NCBI RefSeq assembly: GCF_025917315.1
Contig: NZ_CP080627.1
Location: 2,790,001 to 2,854,000 of the forward strand
Direction of reading: 5' to 3'
Source of the DNA: Halomonas qaidamensis
GTDB taxonomy: Bacteria; Pseudomonadota; Gammaproteobacteria; Pseudomonadales; Halomonadaceae
DNA length: 64,000 nucleotides
Of the stretch, positions 8,079 through 15,936 are shown piece by piece (the stretch's first letter is position 1; each line of letters begins with the position of its first letter). The position numbers were made by a program, and so were the translations under genes. The notes below the pieces were generated by a model, which was not told the origin of the DNA, did no database searches, and saw nothing but the letters and a program-made list of their open reading frames with translations.

Positions 8079-9424
8079 GGCGTCGCTGATTGCTCCATCA
8101 AATACTCCGCGACGGCTTGATACGCGGGCAGTGAAGTGGGGTCGTTCGCCGCATTGCCCGCCACTGGGTGCGAGGCAAAGCGCACAATGACCATCTCAGC
8201 GGTGGGATCAATGTAAATCGTTTGCCCATGCACGCCTCTCGCAGCAAAGGCACCATGTTCGTTATGCAGCGACCACCACATACCTCGGTAGCTGCCACCC
8301 GGCAAATAGCGGTAACCCGCGGCGGCAAATGCCTGTCTGTCCCCCCCTTGACGAATACGCTCAACGGCCGCTGCAGGAAATAGCCGCTCGCCATTCATCA
8401 CACCTTCATTAAGCACTAGCTGTCCTATCCTGGCCATGTCCCTCAGGCCTGCACTTAAGCCGCCACCCGCAAACGGCGTACCGATAGAGTCCACGGTAAA
8501 GTAGCCATCCTGTTCAGCCCCCATACGTTGCCAGATGCGTGATGAAAGCAGCGATGTCACCGACTCCCCCGCGGTACGCGCAATTACCCACCCCAGCGCA
8601 TCGGTGTTGATTGTTTTATAGCCAAATACCTGCCCATGCTCACCTTCCGGCTCTACCGTCGCTAAATATTCGTAATAAGTGCGCGGCCCGGTGTAATCGT
8701 CTGGCTTAGGTAGTGGGCTTGCTGCTGCATTGTAAGCCCAGATTTCAGCATTGGGGTCGCTGTAATCTTCGCTGTAAGCAAGGCCCGTGGTCATCTCAAG
8801 TAGCTGTTTTACGGTGGCGCTACCAAAAGCACTGTCGGCCAGTTCTGGCAAAATATCGCCTACCAGCGCCTGCTCATCCAGTGCGCCTTCGGCCACTAGA
8901 ATTTCACCTAGCAGCCCAGTCATGGATTTAGTAACCGACATTGCGCCATGCTTGCCCGCTTCATCCAAACAGCCGGAATAGGTCTCATACACCACCTGCC
9001 CCTGATGAAGAATCAGCAGACCATCGGTGTAGTTTTCGTTTAGCGATGCCTGCCATGTCATAGGTTCGCTGCCGTCTATCGGCGTAAAAGTAACATCATT
9101 GATTGCATCGTCTAATGCATAGCTAAACGGCACCGGAGCGCCCAAACCACGACTAACCTGCTTAGTAGGCAATAGCTCACGGAAGTGACACACCGTCCAG
9201 CGCATTTTGGGGAAGCTAAAGTAGTTAGAGTCCGGCTGGCCAATCACCCGCTCTGGGGCGGGCGGAAAGCCCTGCATCCATCCCAAGCGGTTAGGGTCAG
9301 AATCTTCAGCACTTAACAACACGGTGCTGGCCTGCTGGGCGCTAACAGAGGCTGCCCCACTAAGGAACACAGCGGAAAGCATAAGCGTGAATACAGAGGT
9401 AACGTGGCAGCGTAGAGGTGGCAT
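8075..9424 (-). CDS. Exported serine hydrolase, class C beta-lactamase fold
   Basis: The ATG at 9424 has AAGGAG 6 bp upstream and gives 449 residues with a signal peptide ending near SVSA-QQ. A longer frame from 9457 lacks a ribosome site. The catalytic motif S-V-T-K (about S163-K166) and the block GYKTINTDALGWVIARTAG fit the beta-lactamase/6-aminohexanoate-dimer hydrolase (NylB/EstB) group. Such enzymes hydrolyse esters or amides, and the real substrate cannot be read from sequence. HGQTIYIDP near the C-terminus replaces the KTG-type triad with an HGQ motif, as in many esterase-like members. The protein should act in the periplasm. It forms a single-gene unit convergent with azlD. Confidence 0.85.
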   Translation of the reverse strand: MPPLRCHVTSVFTLMLSAVFLSGAASVSAQQASTVLLSAEDSDPNRLGWMQGFPPAPERVIGQPDSNYFSFPKMRWTVCHFRELLPTKQVSRGLGAPVPFSYALDDAINDVTFTPIDGSEPMTWQASLNENYTDGLLILHQGQVVYETYSGCLDEAGKHGAMSVTKSMTGLLGEILVAEGALDEQALVGDILPELADSAFGSATVKQLLEMTTGLAYSEDYSDPNAEIWAYNAAASPLPKPDDYTGPRTYYEYLATVEPEGEHGQVFGYKTINTDALGWVIARTAGESVTSLLSSRIWQRMGAEQDGYFTVDSIGTPFAGGGLSAGLRDMARIGQLVLNEGVMNGERLFPAAAVERIRQGGDRQAFAAAGYRYLPGGSYRGMWWSLHNEHGAFAARGVHGQTIYIDPTAEMVIVRFASHPVAGNAANDPTSLPAYQAVAEYLMEQSATP

Positions 9425-9879
9425 CACCGACTCCTTGGTTAGCTGTTTAACACCCAATTAAACAGGCGATGCACCCAGTATAGATAGAAACGCCGTTTGC
9501 TTAACAGCATGGCGGACATGCGAACACCACAACCCCAGCCGTTAGCTGGGATTGTGGTGCTAGATAAACAATAAATTGGCGCTGCTTTCCTTGCAGCGCG
9601 CAGTGCAACGTCCTGTTTAAGCAACTCCTTTGCCCCACTGATACTGATAGTAGGCGTTAAATTAGTCGCCTACTGTGCGTTGGCGAACACTATCGAAGAA
9701 ATAGTGATAGCTGACTGTATTTATGTCGCACCCATCGGCTTAAACAGCGCTATGTGCGATAGCGTACAGAGATTGCCTCCTGAGCCTCTATACTTGAGAG
9801 GCATGTGCCTATCACTAGCCTTACATAACCAACCGTAATCAACACTTGCGTGACAGCTAGGAATAATCGGGGGTATTCA
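9425..9879. other. Gene-free gap with a strong hairpin at 9525-9559
   Basis: The stem caccacaaccccagc / gctgggattgtggtg (9525-9539, 9545-9559; one mismatch, 5-nt loop) is followed by no T run on either strand, so it is not a standard terminator. It lies between the divergent hydrolase and Crp-like genes, on the side of the hydrolase promoter. It may be a leader structure, a repeat element or a protein site. Nothing else in the gap looks coding. Confidence 0.5.
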
Positions 9880-10599
9880 ATGCTTGAACCGCATGTTTTT
9901 CAGAAAAATGCATTGCTTGGCTTATTACCAGAGGAAGAACTAAGACGCCTAATGCCCCACTTTGAGGAGGTGGCGCTTACCTTGGGGCAGTCACTATGTG
10001 AATCAGGACAGCACATGAATCATGTCTACTTTCCGCTGGACTCCATCGTCTCGTTGCTATGCGTAATGGAGAACGGTGCCTCAACGGAAATCGCCGTTGT
10101 CGGCTATGAAGGAGTCGTGGGCGTGTCGCTATTTATGGGCGGTGAGACCACGCCCAGCCGAGCGATTGTGCAGAGTGCTGGAAAGGCGTTACGTCTAAAG
10201 GGCCAGCTGCTCAAAAACGAGTTCTACCGCGCAGGAACCATGCAGCGACTGCTGTTACGCTATACCCAAGCCCTGCTAACACAAATGGCTCAAACGGCGG
10301 TTTGCAATCGCCACCATAATCTTGATCAGCAGCTATGCCGCTGGCTACTACTCAGCCTAGACCGGCTGTGGGGCAATGAACTGATCATGACACAGGAATT
10401 AATTGCCAACATGCTGGGCGTTCGTCGTGAGGGGGTTACCGAAGCAGCAGGTAAACTGCAAAGGGCTGGCCTGATCGCTTATCACCGTGGGCATATTAAT
10501 GTGTTGGATCGGCAAGGCCTTGAAGAGCGTGTATGTGAGTGCTATTCGGTCGTCAAAGACGAGTACGACCGCCTGCTTAACCACCATAACGTTATGTGA
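9880..10599 (+). CDS. Crp/Fnr-family transcriptional regulator (first of a tandem pair)
   Basis: I chose ATG at 9880 (GGGGG 6 bp upstream); a GTG at 9850 lacks a ribosome site. The 239-residue protein has a cyclic-nucleotide-binding-like barrel (about 15-130) and a C-terminal winged helix (about 160-225: MTQELIANMLGVRREGVTEAAGKLQ). The barrel's phosphate-binding cassette region reads EGVVGVSLFMGGETTPSRAIV, unlike the GE...R-[ST]-A motif of cAMP-binding CRP, so the ligand is probably not cAMP (inference). There is a C-E-C-Y motif near the C-terminus. A paralogue follows 199 bp downstream. Targets are unknown. Confidence 0.85.
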   Translation: MLEPHVFQKNALLGLLPEEELRRLMPHFEEVALTLGQSLCESGQHMNHVYFPLDSIVSLLCVMENGASTEIAVVGYEGVVGVSLFMGGETTPSRAIVQSAGKALRLKGQLLKNEFYRAGTMQRLLLRYTQALLTQMAQTAVCNRHHNLDQQLCRWLLLSLDRLWGNELIMTQELIANMLGVRREGVTEAAGKLQRAGLIAYHRGHINVLDRQGLEERVCECYSVVKDEYDRLLNHHNVM

Positions 10600-10798
10600 A
10601 CAATTAGGCGCAGCCACTAACGTATTACAAAAAACAGCAGCGCCTTGTGTACGCTAGCGTGCCGACGCTTGATTAACCTAATGGTAATATGTAGGTAGTC
10701 CGTTGTTGATAAATGATGGCCTATCTGCAGCCGACATCGAAATGATTACCCCCCTCATTGTGCCGTTTGCCAGGTTTTTCTAATAACCGGAGAGGCAC

Positions 10799-11509
10799 AT
10801 GACATCTGTTTTTCACGCTACCGATGCCAATCAATTACTAGCTGAGCTACCTACCGCTGAGCGGGATGCGTTGATGGCCATCTGCGACACCGTACAGCTC
10901 TCATTTGGAGAAGTGCTGTTCCAGCCCACCGATACCATCACCCATGTCTACTTCCCCATCGATAGCTTCATTTCACAGATTGTTATTCTGACGATGGACA
11001 GCCGGCTGGAAGTCTCGATGGCAGGACGTGAGGGCATGCTAGGCATTTCACTGGTGCTCGGTATCGCAGAAACACCGTTGCTCGCATTAATCCAAGGTGA
11101 AGGGCTAGCTCTGCGCATTAACGCGGCCAGCTTTCAACAGCTGCTGCTAAACGCACCTGTATTGCACCAGCGGCTAAAACGATACCTCTACGTGGTTATC
11201 AGCCAACTGGCTAACTCAGCGGCCTGTATTCATTTTCATCGAATTGAAGAGCGCCTCGCCCGCTGGCTTTTAATGACCCAAGATCGCGCCAAGTCGGATA
11301 GCCTGCAGCTGACCCACGAGTTTTTAGCCATGATGCTAGGCGTACGCCGAGCTGGTATTACGCTCGCGGCCATTGCGCTGCAAACACGCGGCCTTATCCG
11401 TTATCACCGTGGTGAAATTATCATCATTGATCGCTCAGGCTTAATCAAAGCCGCCTGCAAATGCTATACCGATGACTGCGCACTTTATACTAGGATGTTG
11501 ATGCGCTAG
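10799..11509 (+). CDS. Crp/Fnr-family transcriptional regulator (second of a tandem pair)
   Basis: ATG at 10799 has GGAGAGG upstream. The 236-residue protein has the same architecture as its neighbour: sensory barrel (about 10-125) and winged helix (about 155-220: LTHEFLAMMLGVRRAGITLAA). It shares HVYFP[LI]DS, G[RY]EG[MV][LV]G[IV]SL, the HTH core MLGVRR and a C-terminal C-x-C-Y with the upstream gene, so the two arose by duplication. The cassette again lacks the cAMP-contacting Arg. The 199-bp gap suggests a separate promoter. A hairpin terminator follows at 11561. Confidence 0.85.
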   Translation: MTSVFHATDANQLLAELPTAERDALMAICDTVQLSFGEVLFQPTDTITHVYFPIDSFISQIVILTMDSRLEVSMAGREGMLGISLVLGIAETPLLALIQGEGLALRINAASFQQLLLNAPVLHQRLKRYLYVVISQLANSAACIHFHRIEERLARWLLMTQDRAKSDSLQLTHEFLAMMLGVRRAGITLAAIALQTRGLIRYHRGEIIIIDRSGLIKAACKCYTDDCALYTRMLMR

Positions 11510-11560
11510 GGAAACGCTGACCAGTCTACGCCCTGGCCCTGCTAATAAACTAACTCACCT

Positions 11561-11591
11561 CGTCGCCCTTATTTGAACTGGCGACGCTTTT
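11561..11591 (+). terminator. Hairpin terminator after the second Crp-like gene
   Basis: cgtcgcc (11561-11567) pairs with ggcgacg (11580-11586), 12-nt loop, followed by ctttt. Confidence 0.7.
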
Positions 11592-11612
11592 CATACCCAG
11601 GGAGATAAGCGA

Positions 11613-11636
11613 AAGCACCGCCCTAAGGCGATGCTT
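11613..11636 (-). terminator. Hairpin terminator after the minus-strand lipoprotein gene
   Basis: aagcaccgcc (11613-11622) and ggcgatgctt (11627-11636) form a 10-bp stem with one mismatch and a 4-nt loop. On the minus strand it is followed by the weak T-rich tail ctttcgctt. Confidence 0.55.
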
Positions 11637-11668
11637 CCTCTACTGCAATGTTGCCAAGGTACGGCTAC

Positions 11669-12181
11669 TTAAATTTTACCCAAGTACTGCATCTCATCCA
11701 GCATGTGAGTAGGTACATCTTCAATCAGTACCAACGTGATTTCAGAGTCGCCATCGGTAGTGGTAGCTACGCCTTCACCTAGCGATGCATTGAGAGTATC
11801 AGGCGTAAGGTTGTACATTGCGCCAGTAAGAGGGTCGACAATTAACCAACCAATTAGACCACCGAAAATTATGTTTCCGCCGATATACCAACCATTGGGG
11901 CTGGAGTTAATCATCATTGTGCGGCTTTCATAACCCTCTTTGGCAATCTCAACGGTATATGTTTTACCGCCGAAATAGCTTCCATCCGATTTACGCAACT
12001 GCACTGTTGTTGGTGTATTTCCGGAATGCACTTGCATACTGCGCTCATCCGTAATTATCACATTTGCATTGCTCGGACTGCTGTTGATCGTGATGCTTTG
12101 CTCCTTTTCGCCTACAATAGTGGCGCACCCTGTCATCAACGATACGGTGGCAATAGCAGCAGTCATCTTAAGCATTTTCAT
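11669..12181 (-). CDS. Lipoprotein with PEGA-like domain
   Basis: The 170-residue protein has a lipoprotein signal with lipobox L-M-T-G-C (Cys19). The mature part begins with a beta-rich segment, ITINSSPSNANVIITDE, then TPTTVQLRKSDGSYFGGKTYTVEIAKEGYESR. This is the pattern of PEGA-type surface modules, in which 'sx-P-xgA-xV' strands are followed by 'V.i.k.GYe'. A glycine-rich hydrophobic stretch (GGNIIFGGLIGWLIVDPLTGAMY) follows, common in small outer-membrane-associated lipoproteins. The start codon overlaps the stop of an upstream minus-strand reading frame (TAATG), so the two were probably co-translated. The function is unknown. Confidence 0.82.
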   Translation of the reverse strand: MKMLKMTAAIATVSLMTGCATIVGEKEQSITINSSPSNANVIITDERSMQVHSGNTPTTVQLRKSDGSYFGGKTYTVEIAKEGYESRTMMINSSPNGWYIGGNIIFGGLIGWLIVDPLTGAMYNLTPDTLNASLGEGVATTTDGDSEITLVLIEDVPTHMLDEMQYLGKI

Positions 12182-12708
12182 TACAATGATCCCTTTTGAT
12201 TCATGTTCTTCTTAGCGGCTTCTGCCACTTTTCTATTACGCGGACACCATGGCCGCGCATCTGGCGTTATGCCAAATTCTTTATTCTCAATAACGTTCTC
12301 AAACCACTTGAGTATTATTCTTGCCCTAGCGGAACCCATCGTGGGTTTATAGTAATCTGTAAAGTAAGTTTTTAATGCTTTAGTTATCCAGTGGGAATAA
12401 AATAACTTTTCACTTACTTCTCTCGTCTATGTGTTCCCACACCCATCCGTAATATGTTGGCCACACAGGCTCTGGCCTAATAGTTACAGTACAAAGCTCA
12501 TGGCATCTTTTAACACAACCTCATTATTACAATGGTCGATACCGCTCATGATCTTTCTAGAGGTAAAGACTTTCAGTGTCCTTATTTCAACTAAAGGCGG
12601 GGCAAAAAGCGTTGTAAGGAGAGCGAACGAAAGCTTCGACATTTCGTGTCTTATTATATCCAACATGCTAAGCATGTGAGCGCTTACTAATAATAGTGAG
12701 GATATCAT
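12181..12708 (-). pseudogene. Frame-broken gene upstream of the lipoprotein
   Basis: Three minus-strand open segments lie end to end in different frames. One opens at 12708 (74 codons, closing at 12484). A second runs from about 12517 to 12410 and contains PEPVWPTYYGWVWEHIDER. A third is open from 12426 to 12181 and contains KTYFTDYYKPTMGSARARI and PDARPWCPRNRKVAEAAKKN. The last ends in TAATG, overlapping the lipoprotein start, which is strong evidence that it was a coding frame. It has no start codon before ATG at 12339. Joining the segments with two frameshifts would give one protein of about 170 residues. I do not recognise the family. Alternatively only the last 52 codons (12339-12181) are translated. 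Confidence 0.4.
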
Positions 12709-13236
12709 TATACTGGCAAAAGAAAAAGTCTATCTTACCAACACTTAACTAAATCATTAGTATTAGCTTAATCAAGCAAAGCGACAATAAACGTAGGCGA
12801 ACCGGACTTATTGAGAAAAATACTCTCTCGTGGGCTTTTTAAGCCATTTTTGATGCTAACACCGGCAGCCCATCAAAAATTCGAGTGCGACAGCACAGAT
12901 GTTCAACCCAATCCATGTAGTGCCACACTATGGCATCGCCGCGCTTATTTAATAGCCGTAGAAACAGTGCCGTGTCCAAGAGAGTCGCTAAGTTTTGTGA
13001 GGCACGTTAAACTATATTAACTTTCATCATGACTGCTAGGGTTGGCATCACCGTGTCATATACTTGCGATCAGCTCTTTCGCCATATGACGCTTCTTCAG
13101 CTGATTCCACGTAACCCTGGTCGAATGACCACCCTAGTGCTGAAAAAGAGCTCTGCTGATTTGTTGTATATGCCTGAAACAGCAGGAGGCGCACTGCCCG
13201 TTCATAACACGGCTAAGTCACTTTAAGGAGATAGCC
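12709..13236. other. Gap without a supported gene
   Basis: Short open frames on the plus strand (12811-13020, 13029-13226) have no ribosome site and no recognisable similarity. An inverted repeat atttttgatg / catcaaaaat lies at 12846-12855 and 12871-12880. The stretch looks like degraded intergenic DNA. Confidence 0.5.
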
Positions 13237-13758
13237 ATGCTCTGCTTTGCATACGGCTCTAACATGTCTACCAAGCGCTTAGCAGCCCGCATTCCGGCAC
13301 GCTTTGTGACTACTGCCCTGCTGCCCTCCTATCGCCTTGCTTTTCACCAGCGTGGCGGGGACGGTTCAGGCAAATGTGATATCGTGCCAGCATCAGAGCA
13401 ATCAGCCGTGTATGGCGTAATTTGGGAAGTAGCTTCTCACCACAAATTGACATTAGACCGCTATGAAGGACTTAACGTTGCCTACGATGAAACCTGGCTA
13501 ACGGTGACAGACCTCACTGGCGAAGGGCAGTTTGAAGTGCAAGCGTATGTTGGCAAAACGAGCGCTATCGGTATGCGACCTTATAGCTGGTACAAGCATC
13601 ATGTATTGGCCGGTGCGTGTGAGCATGGCCTGCCAGCAGCTTATATTCGTGCACTTGAGCGCATAGAAGCCCACCAAGACCCCGATAACGAACGCCACGC
13701 ACTTGAAATGGCCCTACACGAGCTCGATGAGCCGTTAATCAGGGGGCATCATGGATAA
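13237..13758 (+). CDS. Gamma-glutamylcyclotransferase-like protein
   Basis: The start ATG is preceded by AAGGAGATAGCC. The 173-residue protein has the family nucleotide-like loop Y-G-S-N-M at residues 6-10 and the likely catalytic Glu in LDRYEG (E77). GGCT-fold enzymes cyclise gamma-glutamyl amines or peptides to 5-oxoproline plus the free amine; the substrate here is not known. It is cytoplasmic, with no signal peptide. The 3' end overlaps the OGFr_N-domain gene by 8 bp, so the two are co-translated. Confidence 0.88.
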   Translation: MLCFAYGSNMSTKRLAARIPARFVTTALLPSYRLAFHQRGGDGSGKCDIVPASEQSAVYGVIWEVASHHKLTLDRYEGLNVAYDETWLTVTDLTGEGQFEVQAYVGKTSAIGMRPYSWYKHHVLAGACEHGLPAAYIRALERIEAHQDPDNERHALEMALHELDEPLIRGHHG

Positions 13759-14254
13759 TGATGCACGCTTACTCGCGTTTTATTATGGGGAGGGTCACGA
13801 CCATAAAGGGCGCCATCTTGACGATATCTGGGCACTTTCTTCATTCTGGTTAGAACATACCCACGACTATATACAGTGGCTATTTCCAATTCCTGAAGCA
13901 GGCCGTTTTAATGGCTTTGCGCCGCTATTAACTCCTAAGATACAAGCAGCGTTTGAGCATGAAGCGCGTTTACGCCAACACCAGCAGCGCTCGCTTGATG
14001 TGATGCTAGCCTTCTATGGACTTCAGCGTGACGATAGCGTCATAACCGCTCAGCCCACCTTGTCAATTCAGACGTATAATTGGTTAAAAGCCGGTGGCCA
14101 CAATCACCTGCGTATCACCCGCATCATTCGGTCGTTAGCGCTATGTCACCAGCCAAATATTGCAAGCGCGTTGCAGCACGCCGTTATCGATAATGGCACT
14201 CGTCATGGTGTGGTATCGGAAACGTCAATCCAGTTTTGGCGAAACGCCATTTAA
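13751..14254 (+). CDS. OGFr_N-domain protein
   Basis: The 167-residue protein matches the N-terminal domain of the opioid growth factor receptor family: FYYGEGHDHKGRHLDDIWALS, then LEHTHDYIQWLFPIPE, F-N-G-F-A-P-L-L and a later NHLRITRIIRSL. Bacteria carry it as a stand-alone domain of unknown function. No catalytic residues are known; the conserved D-D-I-W, HDYIQWLFP and N-H-L-R-I-T-R positions may form a ligand pocket. It overlaps the 3' end of the GGCT-like gene by 8 bp, hinting at a shared role, perhaps on a gamma-glutamyl compound (inference). Confidence 0.85.
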   Translation: MDNDARLLAFYYGEGHDHKGRHLDDIWALSSFWLEHTHDYIQWLFPIPEAGRFNGFAPLLTPKIQAAFEHEARLRQHQQRSLDVMLAFYGLQRDDSVITAQPTLSIQTYNWLKAGGHNHLRITRIIRSLALCHQPNIASALQHAVIDNGTRHGVVSETSIQFWRNAI

Positions 14255-14747
14255 AACAGCTTTCCATCTGTTCCTACTACCAACACTCTATTGAACAAGA
14301 AATAATGCAAAAATCGCCTACATAGAAGGCAGTATTGTTCCCCAGCTATTCGCCATTGAAGCCTACAAAATCAGCCATAGAAGCAATCTTCGTGCTAAAG
14401 GGCTTGGCCTGGCAACGTTTGGGCTGTTATGAATTGAAGGGGGGAGGTTTCCAAATGAGCATTTTTGAAAAACTGCAATCATCGCTTACTTACTCATCAA
14501 TATAAAAACATAACCGCCGCAAAAGCTTCCATGTCATGCACCTATTCTGAGCGGACCAAAAGCAATCTCAGGATGTGGGAATCGATCTGCCGTATTCCTT
14601 TAAGAGCAACTGGTAACAAAAAAAGCATCGACCAGCAGCACTGCCCCCCGCCTCTCATCATCCAACTCGCAAGAAAAGCTGTCCTGGATCAATGAAGCGA
14701 CGGCCACTAATAAGGCAAGCTGAAAGCCTGACTTAGGAGAGTTCATC
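14255..14747. other. Gap with fragments of coding-like sequence
   Basis: A plus-strand frame from about 14306 to 14432 reads IAYIEGSIVPQLFAIEAYK and ends ...GLATFGLL-stop; it has no start and looks like a gene remnant. At 14455-14505 a 16-codon frame (MSIFEKLQSSLTYSSI) follows an excellent ribosome site, GGGGGGAGG 6-8 bp upstream, as if a larger gene had been cut off. I see no other feature; this is the left edge of the degraded element described below. Confidence 0.4.
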
Positions 14748-15107
14748 ATGTATCGACTCACTCAGACATAACCCACGCAACGCACAGGAGGTCGCTGGCT
14801 GACCCTCCTGCTCGCACTGCTGTTGGCGATAGTCACGATGTCGAGTCACGGCGCCATGGAGAACCATCAAGTCGATTGCGGTGCCACTGCCGAGTGGATG
14901 TTGGATAATGGCCACTCGGTTGACGGCCGTTCAGGTGACAGCCAAAGCGTAGAGCATGACCATAACGCCTCATCCTGCGTCACCTGCACCACCGCCATGA
15001 GCCAGACGCGATTGCTCGTGCTTGGCCCGGAACGCCTAGCTAACTCACCGGCCATGGCGTTATCCCCACAGTTTCCGCTTACCCCCAGACGCCCTCCCAG
15101 AACCTGA
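14748..15107 (+). pseudogene. Small exported His/Cys-containing protein, broken by an early stop
   Basis: AGGAG (14735-14739) and ATG at 14748 begin a normal gene start, but the eighth codon is TAA (14769-14771). The same frame then stays open to TGA at 15107. It first encodes a signal-peptide core (RWLTLLLALLLAIVTMSS), then a roughly 80-residue mature part with scattered His and a C-V-T-C pair (HDHNASSCVTCTTAM). The protein would have been periplasmic and resembles small DUF2946-type proteins found in copper gene groups, though that assignment is weak. A downstream TTG/ATG could give a truncated signal. The next genes also look metal-related. Confidence 0.55.
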
Positions 15108-15180
15108 TCGAACGTAGACGATCTGCCATCGGTTCGCGACACACTCTCGCGTCCAACATTACGTTCATCAGGAGTTAAAC

Positions 15181-15762
15181 ATGTCTATACGTTTCTCATC
15201 GCTCGCAATAGCGCGCCAAGCATCCCTGCCTTCCCCATTTTCGCTCAACGGGAAGCAACGGCTCCTCGGCTGGCTCATGGCCGCTGGACTGGCCCTATCC
15301 TCAACCCCGACGCTCGCCAGCGCCCTGCCCGCGGGAGTCGTCGTCACCGCCAACGAGCATGGTGCCTCCCTCACACACCTCAATTTGACGAATGGTGATG
15401 CCACTAACCAATCCATCGGCATTGCGCCCCACAATGTCCAGGTCAGCGCTTCCGGCCGTTACCTGATGGCCGTTGGCGAAGCGAAATCCAACGACCATGG
15501 CCACGGTGGCGAGCATGCCCACGGTGATGCCACCGGCAGGCTCAAGCTCTACCCAGCCAATGATCCAACCGGCAGCCCCGTGGCCAGTATCGAGGTGGGC
15601 AGCCATCCAGCCCATGTGGTCAGCGACTTGGAGGGCCGATTCGCTTACGTCACCAATGCCGGAGGTAACAGCCTCTCAGTCATCGACCTGGAGGCTGGCG
15701 CCGTTATCAACCGCCATGACACTGGCCAGGGTCCCAACGGCGTGACCTGGGTTGGCCACTGA
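15181..15762 (+). CDS. YncE-like beta-propeller protein with His-rich loop, probably truncated
   Basis: ATG at 15181 has AGGAG 6 bp upstream. An N-terminal signal region is followed by beta-propeller blades of the YncE/cytochrome d1 type (HPAHVVSDLEGRFAYVTNAGGNSLSVIDL). A histidine-rich loop, NDHGHGGEHAHGDA, lies near residues 103-116 and looks like a metal-binding insert. At 193 residues it is about half the length of typical YncE proteins and stops just after the GPNGVTW strand, so it probably lost blades. It is exported to the periplasm. The next small membrane gene follows after 6 bp with GGAGG, so the cassette is an operon. The metal is not identifiable; copper is a reasonable guess from the DUF411 neighbour. 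Confidence 0.65.
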   Translation: MSIRFSSLAIARQASLPSPFSLNGKQRLLGWLMAAGLALSSTPTLASALPAGVVVTANEHGASLTHLNLTNGDATNQSIGIAPHNVQVSASGRYLMAVGEAKSNDHGHGGEHAHGDATGRLKLYPANDPTGSPVASIEVGSHPAHVVSDLEGRFAYVTNAGGNSLSVIDLEAGAVINRHDTGQGPNGVTWVGH

Positions 15763-15768
15763 GGAGGT

Positions 15769-15936
15769 ATGACCATGATTGCACACTGCACTGCCCTGAT
15801 AGGCAACCTGCCCTGGCTGGCCTGGATCATGCCCGTTGCCATGCTCAGCTTGCTCGGCCTCGGCATCGCCGCCCTTGCCAAGTACCTCTTCTCTTCCTCT
15901 CGCACGTCCCGTAACCATCCGGAGGCCCGCTCATGA
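15769..15936 (+). CDS. Small single-pass membrane protein (55 aa)
   Basis: ATG at 15769 lies just after GGAGG at 15763-15767. The product has one or two hydrophobic segments (LIGNLPWLAWIMPVAMLSLL and GLGIAALAKYLF) and a basic Ser/Arg tail. The stop overlaps the original start of the DUF411 gene (ATGA at 15933-15936), showing operon structure. I do not recognise the family. Confidence 0.6.
   Translation: MTMIAHCTALIGNLPWLAWIMPVAMLSLLGLGIAALAKYLFSSSRTSRNHPEARS

Noticed and set aside
12811..13226. Two plus-strand open frames of 65-69 codons
   Set aside because: No ribosome site, no recognisable domain and low-quality composition; treated as chance frames in a gene-poor gap.
12182..14747. A left-hand copy of the tRNA-Ile2 3' end (attL)
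   Set aside because: I looked for matches to the sequence near 17260-17285 and found none by eye; a computed search would be decisive.
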